Of a stretch of DNA of 64,000 bases, positions 44,101 to 52,149 are shown one piece after another. Position 1 is the first letter of the stretch, and every line of letters begins with the position of its first letter. The stretch is from Mycolicibacterium sp. lyk4-40-TYG-92 (GTDB lineage: Bacteria; Actinomycetota; Actinomycetes; Mycobacteriales; Mycobacteriaceae): positions 62,001-126,000 of the forward strand of contig NZ_JARVRX010000003.1 of assembly GCF_030209435.1 (NCBI RefSeq), in the 5' to 3' direction. A model generated the notes under the pieces. It saw only the letters and a program-made list of their open reading frames with translations, searched no databases and had not been told where the DNA came from. Made by a program: the position numbers and the translations under genes.

Positions 44101-45333
44101 CACCTGCCGGCCCCGACGACCGTCAGCGCCCTGCGACTCACGCCCAGCGCCTCCGAGCTGCCGGCGCATCCGACCGTCGTCGCCGTCGATCTCGGCAACG
44201 GACCGCAGGTCCGACGGATCGGCGACGGGCCGCAGACCATCAAGCTCGCCCCCGCCAAGACCGACACCATCAAGCTGTCGATCCTCGACTGGCACGACCT
44301 GATCGACCGCACGTCACTGGGATTCGATCAGGTGAAGCCGCCGGGCCTGGCCGAGGTCACCGCCCTCGACGACCGCGGCGCGCCGATCGCCCCCGCCGAC
44401 GCGGCTGCCAACCGGCGCCGCGCCATCACGCTGCCGTGTGGCCGCGGACCGATCATCGCGATCGCGGGCCAGTTCCTGCAGACCTCGGTGCACACCACGG
44501 TCGGCGCGCTGCTGGAGAGCGAGCCCATCGCGGCCCAGCCGTGCCAGTCCGCGCCGCTGCAACTGCCCGCCGGGAAGCAGGAGCTGCTGATCAGCCCCGG
44601 CCCGTTCTTCACCGTCGTCGGCGCCCGCCTCACCGGCCCGCTCGCGACCCACATCCACAGCGCCCCAACAACTCCCGCGCAGCTGAAGAAATGGACGTCC
44701 GACCACCGCGAGGTGGACGTGGCCCCGTCTCCGGTACAGCGGGTGCTCGTCGTGCCCGAGAGCGTCAACCCCGGCTGGACGGCTCATACCGCCAACGGCG
44801 CCATCCTCACGCCGGTGACCATCAACGGCTGGCAACAGGGCTGGGTGCTACCGGCCGGCACCGCGGGCATCGTGACGCTGACGTTCCCGCTCAACACTCC
44901 GTACCGCATCGGGCTGTTCGGCGGGCTCGCGCTGCTCCCGTTCCTGGCACTGTTGGCGCTGCTACCGATGCGGCGCCGCGTCGATGACGACGCGACGCAG
45001 ACCTGGCAGCCGGGTCCCGCGGTCGTCGGCGTGGCCCTCGTCGGGTTCGGTTTCCTGGTGGCCGGATTCGCGGGTCTGGCGACCGTCGGCGCGGCCATCG
45101 GCATCCGGTACCTACTGAGATCACGGGTGCGATGGCTGGACGGCTGGACCGTCATCGCCTCGGCGAGCGGCCTGATCGGTGCGGGCGCGGTGCTCAGCGC
45201 GTACCCGTGGCGGTCGGTGGACGGCTACGTGGGGCATTCACCGTGGGTGCAGTTCCTGGCACTGGTCTCCGTCGCGGCGCTGGCCGCGTCGTTGTGGGAC
45301 CCGCCGCCGCGTGCGGAGAAATTGATCAGCTGA
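41149..45333 (+). CDS. aftD: Alpha-arabinofuranosyltransferase AftD
   Basis: A very large GT-C membrane enzyme (GT53 family) that adds arabinofuranose to arabinogalactan and lipoarabinomannan from decaprenyl-phosphoarabinose. About a dozen hydrophobic segments occur in the first 450 and last 130 residues, enclosing a long extracytoplasmic region with F5/8-type carbohydrate-binding features (AAIDGDTSTSWVSS and a second AATDGDPRTAWVAP). Coding sequence with strong AftD character (ALVLTFAQSPGRVSPDTKLD) runs in frame from about 41149, giving about 1,394 residues, close to the 1,400 of Rv0236c. No ATG, GTG or TTG exists in that frame before GTG 41407, so the start is uncertain: a non-standard start or a one-base error is possible. 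Confidence 0.9.
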   Translation, partial: AAPLSRRCLWVVSAAALVLTFAQSPGRVSPDTKLDLTANPARFLSRAANLWSSDLPFGQSQNQAYGYLFPHGTFFLAGDVIGLPGWVTQRLWWALLLVVGFWGLVRVAEALGIGSRSSRVLAAVAFALSPRALTTLGAISSETLPMMLAPWVLLPVILALRGDPRIRQLAARSAAAVALMGAVNAVATLTGCLAAIFWWAAHRPNRRWWRFTAWWFGCTLLAILWWAVALLLLGRISPPFLDFIESSGVTTQWLSLTEVLRGTYGWTAFVATNATAGSSLVTGSVAVLATTLVAAGGMAGLAMRSMPARGRLISMLLLGLLLLAVAYSGGLGSPIAHQVQIFLDAAGTPLRNVHKLEPVLRLPLALGLAHVLGRIPLPGTVPRREWINAFAHLERDKRMAVAVVLLTALAAGTSLAWTGRLAAPGTYRAIPQYWHQTADWLDAHNAETPGRVLVAPGAPFANQVWGNTHDEPLQVLERGAWGVRDSIPLTPPETIRALDSVQRLFATGRPSAGLADTLSRQGISFVVVRNDLDPDNSRSARPLLVHRALEGSRGITKVAQFGDPVGPGTLDGFVSDSGLRPRYPAVEIYRVTGAATTVPYLADADTMPRIDGGPESLLRIDERRRLMGRNPLGPMILTSDAQRAGLPVPEVTVTDTPLARETDYGRVDDHSSAVRAPDDPRRTFNRVMDYPSPGATTAYGQWPGGRITTSSSSSDSTALPNVATAAGPAAAIDGDTSTSWVSSSLQTAVGQWLQVDFDHPVTNATITLTPSATAVGAQVRRIEVATANGTSTIRFDQPGKPLTAALPYGETSWIRFTATGTDDGSPGVQFGITDFSVTQYDASGFAHAVSLRHTVDVPGPPPGSAVAQWDLGNDQLGRPGCAQGPNGVRCAATMAQSPEEPVNMSRTLTVPAPVAVVPTIWVQARQGPHLADLVTQPGTTRASGDSDVIDVEGSAYAATDGDPRTAWVAPQGIVQFRGGANLTVHLPAPTTVSALRLTPSASELPAHPTVVAVDLGNGPQVRRIGDGPQTIKLAPAKTDTIKLSILDWHDLIDRTSLGFDQVKPPGLAEVTALDDRGAPIAPADAAANRRRAITLPCGRGPIIAIAGQFLQTSVHTTVGALLESEPIAAQPCQSAPLQLPAGKQELLISPGPFFTVVGARLTGPLATHIHSAPTTPAQLKKWTSDHREVDVAPSPVQRVLVVPESVNPGWTAHTANGAILTPVTINGWQQGWVLPAGTAGIVTLTFPLNTPYRIGLFGGLALLPFLALLALLPMRRRVDDDATQTWQPGPAVVGVALVGFGFLVAGFAGLATVGAAIGIRYLLRSRVRWLDGWTVIASASGLIGAGAVLSAYPWRSVDGYVGHSPWVQFLALVSVAALAASLWDPPPRAEKLIS

Positions 45334-45339
45334 ACATCG

Positions 45340-46551
45340 TCAGCGCCGGCGACGCACCGCCGGCAGCGCGACCAGGCAGGTGGCGGCGAGCACGCCGACT
45401 CCGATGGCGAAGCAGATGCCGGCGCTGCGCAGCCCCCAGCGCTGCGCGGCCAGGCCTTCGCCGATGACGGGCAGCGAGATGGCCAGGTAGGCCACCACGA
45501 ACAGCGTTGAGGTGACTTCGGCGCGCCGGTCGACCGGCGTGGCCTCGGTGATGGCGGCCAGGCCGCGGCTGAAGCTGATGCCTTGTCCCGCACCGGAAAT
45601 GATCGCGGCGGCGACGAGTCCGGCGAGTGAGCTGGTGACCAGCGCCGCGGTCAAGACGATCATGCCGAGCACCAGCGTGGCGCAGCCGATGGCCAGCGCG
45701 CGGTGTGGCTGCATCCGGTTGGCCGCCACCTGGGCCCCTGCTGAGGCGAGGAAGGCGCAGCTAGCGACCACCCCGGCTGCGGCATGGTTCTCGATGCCGA
45801 TCATGGTGGACAGGAATGCCGGTGCCAGCGCGGCGAACAGTCCCATGCACGCAAACCCCGCGAACGTCCCGATGGCCGCGAGGGCGAAGGTGCCACGCAC
45901 CTCCGCGGGAAGCTGCAGCCGCTGTGCACCGAGTTGTCCTGTCCTGGCCGATGTTTCGGGCACCGCGATGACCGCGAGACCTGCCGCCACCGCCAATCCG
46001 ATGTGCAACGCGAAGGCCAGCTGCAGCGGCGCCGGACAGTACTGAACCAGAACACCGGCCAACAAGGGACCGGCGCCCAGACCGCCGATGTTGGCGATGG
46101 TGGTGATCGCGGCAGCCTTGCTGCGCCACTTCGGCGGTGCGGATTCGATGATCGCCGCGGTGGCCGTGCCGGTGAAGATGCCGGCAGACAATCCGGACAA
46201 CACCCGAGCCACCACCAGAGTGAGCACGGTGTCAGCGACCAGGAACGTCGCGGCACTGGCGACCGCGAGGGCCACCCCGGTGAGCAGAACCGGCCGTCGG
46301 CCGACTGCGTCGGACCAGCGCCCGAACAGCACCAGCGCCGCCAGCACGCCACCGGCGTAGGCCGCGTAGATCACCGTGCCGGTGAGGACGGTGAAGCCGA
46401 CGGTGCCGGCGTACAGGGCATACATCGGGGTCGGCAGGGTGGTGCCGGCCATGATCACCGCGAATGCGTAGGCCAGCAGCACGGTGGCCGCGCAGCCACC
46501 GGACCTGCGGTTTCGACCGCTCGACGTGCGGGCCTCGGCGCTGACCGTCAT
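45340..46551 (-). CDS. MFS transporter
   Basis: A 403-residue major facilitator with twelve predicted helices. The motif A loop between helices 2 and 3 is GRWSDAVGRRPVLLTG, and the motif C-like glycine-rich stretch is ATITTIANIGGLGAGPLLAGVLV (near residue 150). It is the last gene of a leftward operon and overlaps the FAD monooxygenase stop/start by four bases (ATGA). It may import the compound degraded by the pathway or export a product. Confidence 0.86.
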   Translation of the reverse strand: MTVSAEARTSSGRNRRSGGCAATVLLAYAFAVIMAGTTLPTPMYALYAGTVGFTVLTGTVIYAAYAGGVLAALVLFGRWSDAVGRRPVLLTGVALAVASAATFLVADTVLTLVVARVLSGLSAGIFTGTATAAIIESAPPKWRSKAAAITTIANIGGLGAGPLLAGVLVQYCPAPLQLAFALHIGLAVAAGLAVIAVPETSARTGQLGAQRLQLPAEVRGTFALAAIGTFAGFACMGLFAALAPAFLSTMIGIENHAAAGVVASCAFLASAGAQVAANRMQPHRALAIGCATLVLGMIVLTAALVTSSLAGLVAAAIISGAGQGISFSRGLAAITEATPVDRRAEVTSTLFVVAYLAISLPVIGEGLAAQRWGLRSAGICFAIGVGVLAATCLVALPAVRRRR

Positions 46552-48110
46552 GACCGCTTCGATGACGCCGACGTCGCGGACGGCGGCGTCATGGCCTGTA
46601 CCGCGCCCCGAGTTGTTTCGGCGAGGTCGTGGATGGCGATGTGGCCGATGTAACCGTCGGGCCGAATGAGCACCAGCGTGTCCCGGGTCAAGCCATAGAT
46701 CTTGGCGAATTCTCCGGTCGGGTCACTGAGTGCGCCGTCAGGGCCGCCATCGATGACGAGGCGGTCGAGTCGCGCACCGCCGGTGGGCCAGTCCAGCGCC
46801 GCCAACGCGTCAGCGGCGTGCCGACCGTAGGCCAGCGCGGTGAAATGCGGTCCGCGGCAAGCGTCGAACAGTCGTACGCGGCGCCCGTCCGCGGTGACGA
46901 GGTCGGCGTCCGGCGCGCGGTCACCCACGCGCAGCGTCGCGGTGTGGTCGGCGGCCAGCGGCGCCAGCGGCCCGCCGCGGTAGGTCAGGGCGAGTTGTTT
47001 CTCGTCCTTGCCGCGCCGCATGCTCGAGGGGTCGAGCTTGGCAATCCCTTCGTACTTCTTCGTGGAGAGCCCGAGCACGCCGGCGGCGATGGGCCGGCGT
47101 TCCTGCTCGTAGGTGTCGAGGAGCCGATCGTCGGCACCGGCGAGGACCTGGCCGAGTTTCCAGCCCAGGTTGTAGGCGTCGCCGATGCCGGTGTTGAGGC
47201 CCTGGGCGCCGGCGGGGGTGTGCACGTGGGCGGCGTCACCGATCAGCAGGACGCGACCGCGGCGGTAGTTCTCGGCCAGCCGGATGTTGGGCCGAAACAC
47301 CGACTGCCACTGGATGTCTCGCAGCGCGAGGCGCTTGTTGCGGGTGTGCGATTGGATGCGCGCGTTGATCTGAGCCAGGTTTTGCGGCGGTTGTTCGTCG
47401 GGCGCGAGCCGGATCATCCACTGGAAGGTGTCGCTGTGCGGCAGCGGGCAGGCGCCCACGAAGCGGCCTTTGACGCCGGGCCACACGTGCCAGTACTTGC
47501 GCGACAGGCCACCCGAGACGGCGCCGTCGACGATGAGGATGCGGTCGGCCTCGTCGGTGGATCCGCTGAACTCGACGCCAAGGATTTTGCGGATCCGGCT
47601 GGCGCCGCCGTCGGCGCCGGCGAGGTACCGCGCGGTGATGTCCTCGCCGCCATCCGCGGTCGTGACGTGTGCGGTGACATGGGTGCCGTCGTCGGTGTAA
47701 TCCACCAGCTCGGTGCCGAATTCGACACGCCCGCCGAGGGATTCGAACCGCGCGTGCAATGCACGGTCAGTGCGGTGCTGCGGGATCAGCCAGGTGTCGG
47801 GATAGGGCACGTCGGGACTGCGCTTGCCCTTTGCCATCGCGCGGTACGGGATGGTGAGGGGGCCGAGGTGGATTCCCATCGGCGGGTACAGGGCGCCCTG
47901 ATCGACGATGTCGGGCAGGGCGCCCAGGTCCTCGAGAACCTCGAGGGTGCGCGGCTGGACGCCTTTGGCGCGCGAACCGTCGAAGGCGTGCGGCGCCTTG
48001 TCGATGAGACGTACCGCCACGCCTCGGCGGGCGAGGTCGATCGCGAGCGCGGTGCCGGCAGGCCCCGCGCCGATGATCAAGACGTCGGTCGTGCTGCTTG
48101 TTGTGGTCAT
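46548..48110 (-). CDS. FAD-dependent aromatic monooxygenase (PheA/TfdB family)
   Basis: A 520-residue class A flavoprotein hydroxylase. The FAD-binding GxGxxG is DVLIIGAGPAGTALAIDLARRG at the N-terminus, and the DG motif is in YLAGADGGASRIRKILGV. The GD motif is RVLLIGDAAHVHTPAGAQGLNTGIGDAYNLGWKL, and a C-terminal thioredoxin-like domain follows residue 390. Members hydroxylate phenols and related rings with NAD(P)H and oxygen. It starts at ATG 48110, downstream of two alpha/beta hydrolases and overlapping the MFS gene, so it belongs to a catabolic operon. The ring substrate is unknown. Confidence 0.88.
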   Translation of the reverse strand: MTTTSSTTDVLIIGAGPAGTALAIDLARRGVAVRLIDKAPHAFDGSRAKGVQPRTLEVLEDLGALPDIVDQGALYPPMGIHLGPLTIPYRAMAKGKRSPDVPYPDTWLIPQHRTDRALHARFESLGGRVEFGTELVDYTDDGTHVTAHVTTADGGEDITARYLAGADGGASRIRKILGVEFSGSTDEADRILIVDGAVSGGLSRKYWHVWPGVKGRFVGACPLPHSDTFQWMIRLAPDEQPPQNLAQINARIQSHTRNKRLALRDIQWQSVFRPNIRLAENYRRGRVLLIGDAAHVHTPAGAQGLNTGIGDAYNLGWKLGQVLAGADDRLLDTYEQERRPIAAGVLGLSTKKYEGIAKLDPSSMRRGKDEKQLALTYRGGPLAPLAADHTATLRVGDRAPDADLVTADGRRVRLFDACRGPHFTALAYGRHAADALAALDWPTGGARLDRLVIDGGPDGALSDPTGEFAKIYGLTRDTLVLIRPDGYIGHIAIHDLAETTRGAVQAMTPPSATSASSKRS

Positions 48111-48113
48111 GGG

Positions 48114-48995
48114 TCAAGCCGATCTGTAGAAGGTCGCCAATTGATCGGCGACGACGAGCGGGCGTTCGAACGGAGCCATGTGGCCGCAGTCATCGATGAC
48201 GTGGCATTGGCTGGGCCGGAGCAGTTCACGGACCTGGTCCAGGCTGCTGATCGGGGTGACGTTGTCCTGGCGACCCCAGATCAATTGGGTGGGCAGGCCG
48301 AGTGCGCCGGTCTGCCGGTAGAGCTCGGCGCGCTGGAACAATGGAAAGTGCTGCAGCGTCGCGAAAAGAGCGTAGATGGACCCTTCGTATCGCGAGGCGT
48401 CGCCGATCATGGCCGCCAGTGCGGCAGCGCGGTAGGGCTCCGCCACATTGTGTCCCAGATGCTGTTCGAGGAAGCGTCGCCCGAACCGCTTGGCGATGGC
48501 GCCGGCCGCGATGTCATTGCGCAGCAACAGTTTCTGCGCGACGGGTTGCCGGCTCAGCCCGGCGGGGCCCACCAGCGTCAGGGTGGCCGCACTCCCGACG
48601 TGTTGCCTCACATAGGCCATGGAGATCAGCGCACCCATCGACGTGCCCACCACGTGGTAGGACGCGGGTAGGTCGAGGTGCTGGACGAGTTCGCGGAGTT
48701 GGCGGACGAACAGCGCCTCGTCGTAGCGGGCGACGACGCGGTCGGAGTAGCCGCGGCCGTAGGCACTGTAGGCCAGTGTGCGCAGGCCGCGGGCATGGAG
48801 CTCGGCAGCCAAGTCGTCCCAGTAGAACAACGGAATCGTCAGCCCGCCGGCCAGCACGACGACGTCGCCGCCGTCGGGCCCGGTCAGCTCGTAATGTGTT
48901 ACGCCGTCGGATAATCGGATGTAGTCGCCGCGCAGAGTGCCCCGTGTGGCGGCATCGAGCCGGCGGTCTTCACCACTTGCCACGAAGTACTTCAT
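48114..48995 (-). CDS. Alpha/beta hydrolase
   Basis: A 293-residue alpha/beta hydrolase. The nucleophile elbow is VVGTSMGALISMAY, the aspartate is in LIWGRQDNVTPIS, and the histidine is in DDCGHMAPFERPL. VVLAGGLTIPLFYWD supplies the oxyanion loop. It is similar to C-C bond hydrolases and esterases of ring-degradation pathways. The start overlaps the stop of the upstream hydrolase by four bases (ATGA), and three bases separate it from the monooxygenase. The substrate is inferred to be a ring-cleavage or ester intermediate. Confidence 0.83.
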   Translation of the reverse strand: MKYFVASGEDRRLDAATRGTLRGDYIRLSDGVTHYELTGPDGGDVVVLAGGLTIPLFYWDDLAAELHARGLRTLAYSAYGRGYSDRVVARYDEALFVRQLRELVQHLDLPASYHVVGTSMGALISMAYVRQHVGSAATLTLVGPAGLSRQPVAQKLLLRNDIAAGAIAKRFGRRFLEQHLGHNVAEPYRAAALAAMIGDASRYEGSIYALFATLQHFPLFQRAELYRQTGALGLPTQLIWGRQDNVTPISSLDQVRELLRPSQCHVIDDCGHMAPFERPLVVADQLATFYRSA

Positions 48996-49834
48996 TCGGC
49001 GCCCCCGAACTGGAGGGACCGCAGGTACTCGGCGATCGCGTCGGCCACCCAGACGGGGTCTTCCTCGGGGAGCAGGTGCCCGCCGTCGGGATGGACTTTT
49101 TCAACGCTGCCGGCGATGTCGCGGGTGAAGTGCTGGCCGTCCATGTCGGCACTGCGCAACACCAGGGTCGGCACGTGGATGTGGGGAATCTCGCCACTGC
49201 GGTCGGGCTGGTCGGTGCACAGGAAATCGACGAACGCTGCGCGGTTACCGGGCCGGTTCCACATCCGGTGCGCGCGCTCCACCATCGCGGCGTCGACGAT
49301 GTCGGAGTTGGGCCCGACGGCCTGGCGCAGACTGCGCTCGACGGCGCGCCGCGGCATGAACCGTCGCAACAGCTGACCCACAATGGGATTGCGCGCCAGT
49401 GCCATCGCAGCCGGCAGTTCCTTGTCGGGGTAGCCGGTGGCATTGATCAACACCAGACCCGTCAGCTGCAGATGGTCGGGGTGATCGAGCGCGAGGTTCC
49501 AGGCGATGTTGCCGCCCAGCGAGTTACCCGCCACGGCGCATCGCTCGACGCCGAGGGCGTCCAAGAAGCGCGCGAGCGTCTCGGCGTACGTAGTGACGCG
49601 GTAGTCGCGGTCGGGACGCGGCCCCGTCACCCCGAAACCGGGCAGGTCCAGACGGATCACGTCGAAGGACGGCCATAGCCGTTGGGCGACGGCCTCCACC
49701 CCGTACAGCGACGACGCGCTGCCGTGCAGCAGCACCAAGGTCGGGCCCGTACCCGAGCGCTTGTAGTGGATCCGCATGCCGTCGACGGTGGCGAACTGCG
49801 AGTTCGAATGAACGTCGGTATCGCTGATTTCCAT
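48992..49834 (-). CDS. Alpha/beta hydrolase (MhpC-like)
   Basis: A 280-residue alpha/beta hydrolase, first gene of the leftward operon. It shows VLLHGSASSLYGVEA (oxyanion hole), AVAGNSLGGNIAWNLAL (nucleophile), an acidic residue near LRSADMDGQHF and HPDGGHLLPEEDP (catalytic histidine). It resembles meta-cleavage product hydrolases. I choose ATG at 49834, although no ribosome-binding site is visible; ATG at 49882 would add 16 residues and almost touch the divergent tetR start. A 15-base motif shared with the amidohydrolase promoter abuts the chosen start codon. Confidence 0.82.
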   Translation of the reverse strand: MEISDTDVHSNSQFATVDGMRIHYKRSGTGPTLVLLHGSASSLYGVEAVAQRLWPSFDVIRLDLPGFGVTGPRPDRDYRVTTYAETLARFLDALGVERCAVAGNSLGGNIAWNLALDHPDHLQLTGLVLINATGYPDKELPAAMALARNPIVGQLLRRFMPRRAVERSLRQAVGPNSDIVDAAMVERAHRMWNRPGNRAAFVDFLCTDQPDRSGEIPHIHVPTLVLRSADMDGQHFTRDIAGSVEKVHPDGGHLLPEEDPVWVADAIAEYLRSLQFGGAE

Positions 49835-49848
49835 AATGGATACAGTGT
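49834..49848 (-). promoter_or_regulatory. Shared 15-bp motif, site 1 (candidate TetR operator)
   Basis: On the minus strand this reads ACACTGTATCCATTA and is identical in all 15 bases to the plus-strand site at 50632-50646. It lies between the divergent tetR gene and the hydrolase operon, next to a small dyad (TCCAT-A-ATGGA, 49830-49840). Binding by the neighbouring TetR protein is inferred. Confidence 0.55.
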
Positions 49849-49891
49849 TGCCGTTATTGTGATTGCTGTCAAGGGTCGGCATACTGGCCGC

Positions 49892-50575
49892 GTGAGCACA
49901 TCACGTACCAGCGCCGAGCTGGAGCAGAGCCCGCGGCGATCGCGCGGCCGTCCCCGGGTGCCGCTGGACCGGATCATCGCGACAGCCGTTGCGCTCCTGG
50001 ACGAGGACGGCGCAGACGCGCTGTCGATGCGCAATCTGGCGCAGCGTCTCGACTCGGGTACCGCGACGCTGTACCGGCATTTCACCGGCCGGCCTCAGCT
50101 GGTCGCCCAGGTGATCGACAGCGTGCTGGCCGAGGCGCACGTCGACGACGAGGCACTCGACGCCATGACATGGCAGCAAGCCTGCGAAGCGTTGGCGCAC
50201 AACCTGTTCGATGTATTCCGGCGCCACCCGCACGTCGCACCACTGCTGGTCGAGAAGATTCCGACCGGGCCCAATGCGATGGCCCAGCGCGAGCAGACAA
50301 TCGCACTGCTGCTCAAATCGGGCTTCGCGCCGCCATTGGCCGCGCAGGCGTGCGCCACGCTGGCGCGCTACGTGCTGGGGTTCGCCACGCAGCTGTCCCC
50401 GCCGGACACCGACGCCGCGGACCGGGACAAGGTCTGGCAGTCCCTGGACCCACAGGCGTTTCCCGCCACCGTCAGCGTGGCCGATCACCTGCCTGTGCCA
50501 CTGGAACAGGAGTTCGCCTTCGGCCTGGAACTGCTGATCAAAGGCCTGAGTCAGGTTGCGCACCAAAGTAGTTGA
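49892..50575 (+). CDS. TetR-family regulator of the catabolic island
   Basis: A 227-residue TetR-type repressor with a basic N-terminal arm (RRSRGRPRVPLDRI). The helix-turn-helix is IIATAVALLDEDGADALSMRNLAQRLDSGTATLYRHFTGRPQL-like sequence, and the C-terminal ligand domain is of the TetR_C type found with tetracycline-repressor-like proteins. GTG at 49892 is used. It sits between the leftward hydrolase/monooxygenase operon and the rightward amidohydrolase gene, and identical 15-bp motifs occur at both flanking promoters, so it probably represses both. Confidence 0.87.
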   Translation: MSTSRTSAELEQSPRRSRGRPRVPLDRIIATAVALLDEDGADALSMRNLAQRLDSGTATLYRHFTGRPQLVAQVIDSVLAEAHVDDEALDAMTWQQACEALAHNLFDVFRRHPHVAPLLVEKIPTGPNAMAQREQTIALLLKSGFAPPLAAQACATLARYVLGFATQLSPPDTDAADRDKVWQSLDPQAFPATVSVADHLPVPLEQEFAFGLELLIKGLSQVAHQSS

Positions 50576-50631
50576 GCCCTGACGGCAACCTGGTCACGAT
50601 TGCCTGTTGACATCGCACGACATTATCGGAC

Positions 50632-50646
50632 ACACTGTATCCATTA
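50632..50646 (+). promoter_or_regulatory. Shared 15-bp motif, site 2 (candidate TetR operator)
   Basis: ACACTGTATCCATTA lies 56 bases after the tetR stop and about 100 bases before the amidohydrolase start. It is an exact copy of the motif in front of the hydrolase operon, placed so that both transcription units run away from tetR with the motif in the same orientation relative to each unit. Confidence 0.55.
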
Positions 50647-50743
50647 ATCTCGCTGTGGTTATCGGCGCGTGGGTGGATTCGCGCTGCGGCACCGATCACA
50701 CCAGCGCGACGGCGCCCCGCGAAGGCCGTACAGGAGACAATCA

Positions 50744-52141
50744 GTGACCCGAATTCTGTTGCGCGACGCGCAAGTAGTGACCATGGCTCCGAATCGGCCC
50801 GACGCCGAGCGCATCGACATCCTCATCGAGGACGATCGCATCGCTGCGATGGGCGACCGCGTCGACGCCACCGGCGCCGACGTCGTCAACCTCACCGGCC
50901 GCATCGTCATCCCAGGGCTCATCAATGCCCACCTGCACACCTGGCAGACCGCGCTCCGGTTCGCCGGCGCGGACTGGTCGTTACTGGAATACCTGGCCCA
51001 CACCCACGGCCACGTCGCCCGCAGATACCGCCCCGAGGACATGCACATCGGCACCTTGGCCGGTGCGTTGAACCAGATCAATTGTGGCACAACAACAGTG
51101 GGCGACTGGTGCCACAACTGCCTGACGCCGGCGCACGCCGACGCCGCGATCGACGCGCTGAACGCCGCCGGCATCCGCGCCGTCTTTTTGCACGGCACCC
51201 CGCATGGCGGCCCCGCCAAACCTCATGACCTGCGCGAGGTCGACCGACTCCTCGACGGCCCCATCGCCAAGAGCGCACTGCTCACCCTGGGCATGGCCAT
51301 CAAGGGCCCCCAGTTGTCGACGTCCGACGTGGCGATCGCGGACTTGCGGGCAGCCGTCGAACGCGGCGTGATCGCATCGATGCACCAGAGCGTCGGCGCC
51401 CCCGGGCCGGGCTGGAAAGCCGTCGGCACTGCCGGCCTGTGGGGGCCACATGCCAACATCGTGCACGGCACCGGCCTGACCGACGACTGGGTCAAGAGGC
51501 TCGTCGACGCCGGAGCCAGCTTCACGTCCACCCCGGAAAACGAACTGGGGCAGGGACATTGCACGTCGATCACCGAACAACTACTGCGCGCCCACGCGGC
51601 GCCATCGCTGGGCACCGACACCGAGACCGCCGTCGGCGGCGAAGTTCTCACTGCCGCCCGCATCACCTTGGCCCACCAACGCGGACTGGCCCACGAGTTG
51701 GAATTGCACCGAACCGGCATGGGCGCACCGAGCGTCATGCCCACCAGCAAGCAGGCACTGTCGTGGGCGACCGTCCACGGCGCGCGCGCCCTGGGCTTGT
51801 CCGACCGCGTCGGCCACCTCGCCCCCGGGATGCATGCCGATCTGGTCGTCATCGACGCCCGGGCTTTGAACCTGTGGCCCGCCCACGACCCCATCGCTGC
51901 GGCGTTGCAAGCCGGCATCGCCAACATCGAGGCCGTCATGATCGCCGGCAACTGGCGCAAGCGCCACCATGCTCTGACGGACACCGACATCGATGCGGTC
52001 AAGGACCGGCTGAAGGAGTCGGGCGCACGTTTCGCAGACAAGATCCGCGCGACCGGCCCGGTGGCCCGCACCCGACGCCGCGTCGTCCGCACCGTTGTGC
52101 GCCGGCACCTCCGCCACCAGACGCGCTCCGGTGGCGGGTAG
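50744..52141 (+). CDS. Amidohydrolase family protein (chlorohydrolase/deaminase type)
   Basis: A 465-residue metal-dependent amidohydrolase of the AtzA/TrzN/cytosine-deaminase group. The N-terminal metal site is VIPGLINAHLHTWQTALR (HxH), a conserved INCGTTTVGDWCHN follows, and the later metal ligands are likely MHQSVGAPG, IVHGTGLTDD and SLGTDTETAVGG (Asp). The C-terminal beta domain includes DRVGHLAPGMHADLVVIDA. GTG at 50744 has CAGGAGAC upstream. It would hydrolyse a C-N or C-Cl bond of a ring or side chain, and it fits with the divergent monooxygenase/hydrolase operon under one TetR regulator. Confidence 0.86.
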   Translation: MTRILLRDAQVVTMAPNRPDAERIDILIEDDRIAAMGDRVDATGADVVNLTGRIVIPGLINAHLHTWQTALRFAGADWSLLEYLAHTHGHVARRYRPEDMHIGTLAGALNQINCGTTTVGDWCHNCLTPAHADAAIDALNAAGIRAVFLHGTPHGGPAKPHDLREVDRLLDGPIAKSALLTLGMAIKGPQLSTSDVAIADLRAAVERGVIASMHQSVGAPGPGWKAVGTAGLWGPHANIVHGTGLTDDWVKRLVDAGASFTSTPENELGQGHCTSITEQLLRAHAAPSLGTDTETAVGGEVLTAARITLAHQRGLAHELELHRTGMGAPSVMPTSKQALSWATVHGARALGLSDRVGHLAPGMHADLVVIDARALNLWPAHDPIAAALQAGIANIEAVMIAGNWRKRHHALTDTDIDAVKDRLKESGARFADKIRATGPVARTRRRVVRTVVRRHLRHQTRSGGG

Positions 52142-52149
52142 GAACGCCG

